DNA from: Oceanobacillus massiliensis str. N'diop
GTDB lineage: Bacteria > Bacillota > Bacilli > Bacillales > Amphibacillaceae
Reading direction: 5' to 3'
DNA length: 64,000 nucleotides
Assembly: GCF_000285495.1 (NCBI RefSeq)
Contig: NZ_HE610976.1
Location: 916,454 to 980,453 of the forward strand
Position 1 is the stretch's first letter; every line of letters begins with the position of its first letter. Of the stretch, positions 62,235-64,000 are shown one piece after another. The notes beneath the pieces are model-generated. The model was not told the DNA's origin, searched no databases, and saw only the letters and a list, made by a program, of their open reading frames with translations. The translations under genes were made by a program, and so were the position numbers.

Positions 62235-63680
62235 TTACTTATTGGCCTCAAAAACCTTCAACTGTTTGCCCTTCACCTTTGTATCTTTCATTGTTTTCAA
62301 TACAAGCGGACCTTTACCATTCAATATCTCCACATAGGAAGCGGTATCCTTTATCGTAATGATGCCTATATCATCCGCTGAAACACCATCAATTTTGGCG
62401 ATAGTACCTACAAAGTCGACAGCTCTCAGCTTCTTTTTCTTGCCGCCATTGAAATAAAGCTTCATGATTTGTTTGTTTAATTGCTCGCCTTTTGACTTTT
62501 TAACAATCGGCTCTAGCTGCATTTTCGCTTGAAAGGCCGATCTTTTCCTCGAAACTTCCTCTTTGGCGGGGATAGTTATTTTCTCAATTTCAAAACCGAT
62601 ATATGCCTCAATTTCCTTTAAAAATCGATCTTCAAACGGAGTAACAAAAGTTATTGCCCTTCCCTTCTGCCCAGCCCGTCCGGTTCTTCCCGTACGATGT
62701 ACATAACTTTCCTTCTCAAGCGGCAGATCATAGTTGATGACATGGGTAATGCTATCAATATCAATGCCCCTGGCAGCTACATCTGTCGCAACCAAATAAC
62801 GGAATTCCCCTCTTCTGAAACCATTCATAACAGCAAGACGGTCATCCTGTTCCATTCCACCATGAATTTTATCACAGCTATATCCAGACTTCTTTAACTG
62901 GTCATTGATGGTATCCACGCGGTCTTTCGTACGACAGAAAATGATACAGCTATCCGGATTCTCGATAATCGATACATCCTTTAGCAGATCAAATTTGTCA
63001 TTCTCATGTATTTCATAGAGCACATGATTAATCTTCTCTGTGGTAAGGCCTGTTGCCTTGATCTCAATATCAATTGGCGATTTCATATATTGATGGGATA
63101 ACCGCTTGACCGCCTCAGGCAGGGTTGCCGAAAATAGCATGGTCACACGATTTTCCGGTAATTCTTTAATAATGGCCTCCACTTGCTCAATAAAGCCCAT
63201 ATTCAGCATCTCATCCGCTTCATCAATGATTAGATAGTCTATCTTATCCAATGACAGTGTCCCTCTATCAATATGATCGGTGACGCGTCCTGGCGTCCCA
63301 ACCACAACATGTGTCTTCTGTTTCAATTCTGTCTTTTGGATGGCAATCGGTTGTTTGCCATATACCGCCGTTGCCTTGATACGTTTATATCTGCCGATGT
63401 TTGTAATGTCTTCCTTCACCTGGACAGCAAGTTCCCTTGTCGGTGTCAGAACCAATGCCTGGGGCTTATTTTCCTTCCAGTCCACCAGTTCACAGACGGG
63501 AATCCCGTACGATGCCGTCTTACCGCTCCCTGTCTGGGACTTCACAACGAGATCTTTCTTATCCAGAGCAAGCGATAATACCTTGCTTTGAACCTCTGTT
63601 GGTGTTTCATACCCTAGATTGGTCAACGCCTTTATGATCTCTTCACTTAAGTTATATTCGTTAAAACTTTGCATACTCAT
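62235..63680 (-). CDS. dbpA: DEAD-box RNA helicase, DbpA/YxiN type
   Basis: A 481-residue helicase: Q motif, Walker [28 protein letters not shown], then [10 protein letters not shown]. The C-terminal 75 residues ([18 protein letters not shown], ... [13 protein letters not shown]) form the DbpA RNA-binding domain that recognises hairpin 92 of 23S rRNA in YxiN. It acts in late 50S assembly. Confidence 0.92.
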   Translation of the reverse strand: MSMQSFNEYNLSEEIIKALTNLGYETPTEVQSKVLSLALDKKDLVVKSQTGSGKTASYGIPVCELVDWKENKPQALVLTPTRELAVQVKEDITNIGRYKRIKATAVYGKQPIAIQKTELKQKTHVVVGTPGRVTDHIDRGTLSLDKIDYLIIDEADEMLNMGFIEQVEAIIKELPENRVTMLFSATLPEAVKRLSHQYMKSPIDIEIKATGLTTEKINHVLYEIHENDKFDLLKDVSIIENPDSCIIFCRTKDRVDTINDQLKKSGYSCDKIHGGMEQDDRLAVMNGFRRGEFRYLVATDVAARGIDIDSITHVINYDLPLEKESYVHRTGRTGRAGQKGRAITFVTPFEDRFLKEIEAYIGFEIEKITIPAKEEVSRKRSAFQAKMQLEPIVKKSKGEQLNKQIMKLYFNGGKKKKLRAVDFVGTIAKIDGVSADDIGIITIKDTASYVEILNGKGPLVLKTMKDTKVKGKQLKVFEANK

Positions 63681-63789
63681 TCTTTAGCCTCTTTTTTAAG
63701 TTTTCACTTATTATTTCCATACAGATTCTTTCATTATACAGTTCAACGGAAAGCAATCATACCATTTCTTTTGATATGGCGATTGTTTA

Positions 63790-64000
63790 AGGGAAAAAAG
63801 CGGAATTATCGAGTGGCGCGCGGAATAATCTCCTAAACCGCGGAATTACCGGGCGACGCGCGGAATTATCTCCTAAACCGCGGAATTACCGGGCGAGGCG
63901 CGGAATTAATTGCAAAATCGCGGAATTATCGAGCGGCGCGCGGAATTATCTCCAAAACCGCGGAATTATCGAGCGGCGCGCGGAATAAGCTCCAAAATCG
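63790..64000. repeat. tandem array, 20-bp half units in a 40-bp period
   Basis: Units such as cgcggaattatctccaaaac and cgcggaattatcgagcggcg alternate for at least five 40-bp periods, with the constant core GCGGAATTA, and run off the window. It follows the dbpA promoter region. Confidence 0.85.

Noticed and set aside
63790..64000. Possible CRISPR array at the right edge
   Set aside because: The units are contiguous with no unique spacers, so it is a tandem repeat; no cas genes are seen.

Overview
The window looks like chromosomal DNA of a low-GC, spore-forming member of the Bacillaceae (Oceanobacillus/Virgibacillus type; the genus cannot be fixed from the sequence). The evidence is Bacillus-type housekeeping genes with strong AGGAGG ribosome sites (CwlC-like amidase, SspH spore protein, YpjP, YkvI, HtpG behind a CIRCE element, PotABCD, DbpA) and many intergenic palindromic repeats of two families, called A and B here. 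No rRNA, tRNA or CRISPR array was found.

Layout. 1-12.2 kb: ArsR regulator (cut by the window edge), CwlC, a peptide/H+ symporter, a preQ1-I riboswitch in front of a VUT-family transporter, a YhhN protein, a YeeE/YedE transporter, a thioesterase, a LysR regulator, two tandem FMN reductases, OsmC and an alkyltransferase-like protein. 12.2-14.8 kb: repeats, with an IS110-family element inserted exactly inside a family A repeat. Its long non-coding end carries a structured segment that matches the target, so it is a candidate bridge RNA. 15-30 kb: sspH, alr, ykvI-like, a Spx paralogue with a broken CxxC, potABCD, htpG, cobB, ypjP, an LD-carboxypeptidase and a VOC protein.

30.1-41.2 kb is a complete carbon-phosphorus lyase locus on the minus strand: phnF, phnGHIJKML, a PHP-domain phosphoesterase in place of PhnP, and phnDCEE. 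Two Pho-box-like arrays with 11-bp period suggest PhoP control of both transcription units.

41.8-58.7 kb is a Fur-boxed iron-siderophore uptake region (ferredoxin-NADP reductase, ABC ATPase, binding protein, two permeases). The binding-protein gene is split by an 11.9-kb Tn4430-like Tn3-family transposon flanked by a 5-bp duplication (AAGAA). The second permease also carries a frameshift. The transposon holds TnpI, its internal resolution site, TnpA and, as cargo, a visibly AT-richer cluster that looks like an undescribed RiPP pathway: a 37-aa precursor peptide and a decayed second copy, a ureohydrolase-fold (peptide-arginase-like) enzyme, two JmjC/cupin oxygenases, two SAM methyltransferases and an MFS exporter. 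The arginase N-terminus and the C-termini of both oxygenases share a similar small winged-helix-like segment, possibly a common precursor-recognition (RRE-like) domain. The likely chemistry is Arg to Orn conversion, hydroxylation and methylation around a conserved Arg-Asp-Val-Asn-His-Val segment.

59.4-64 kb: a YebC/YeeN protein, a HEAT-like protein, a YitT membrane protein, a DbpA-like helicase and a 20/40-bp periodic tandem repeat running off the window.
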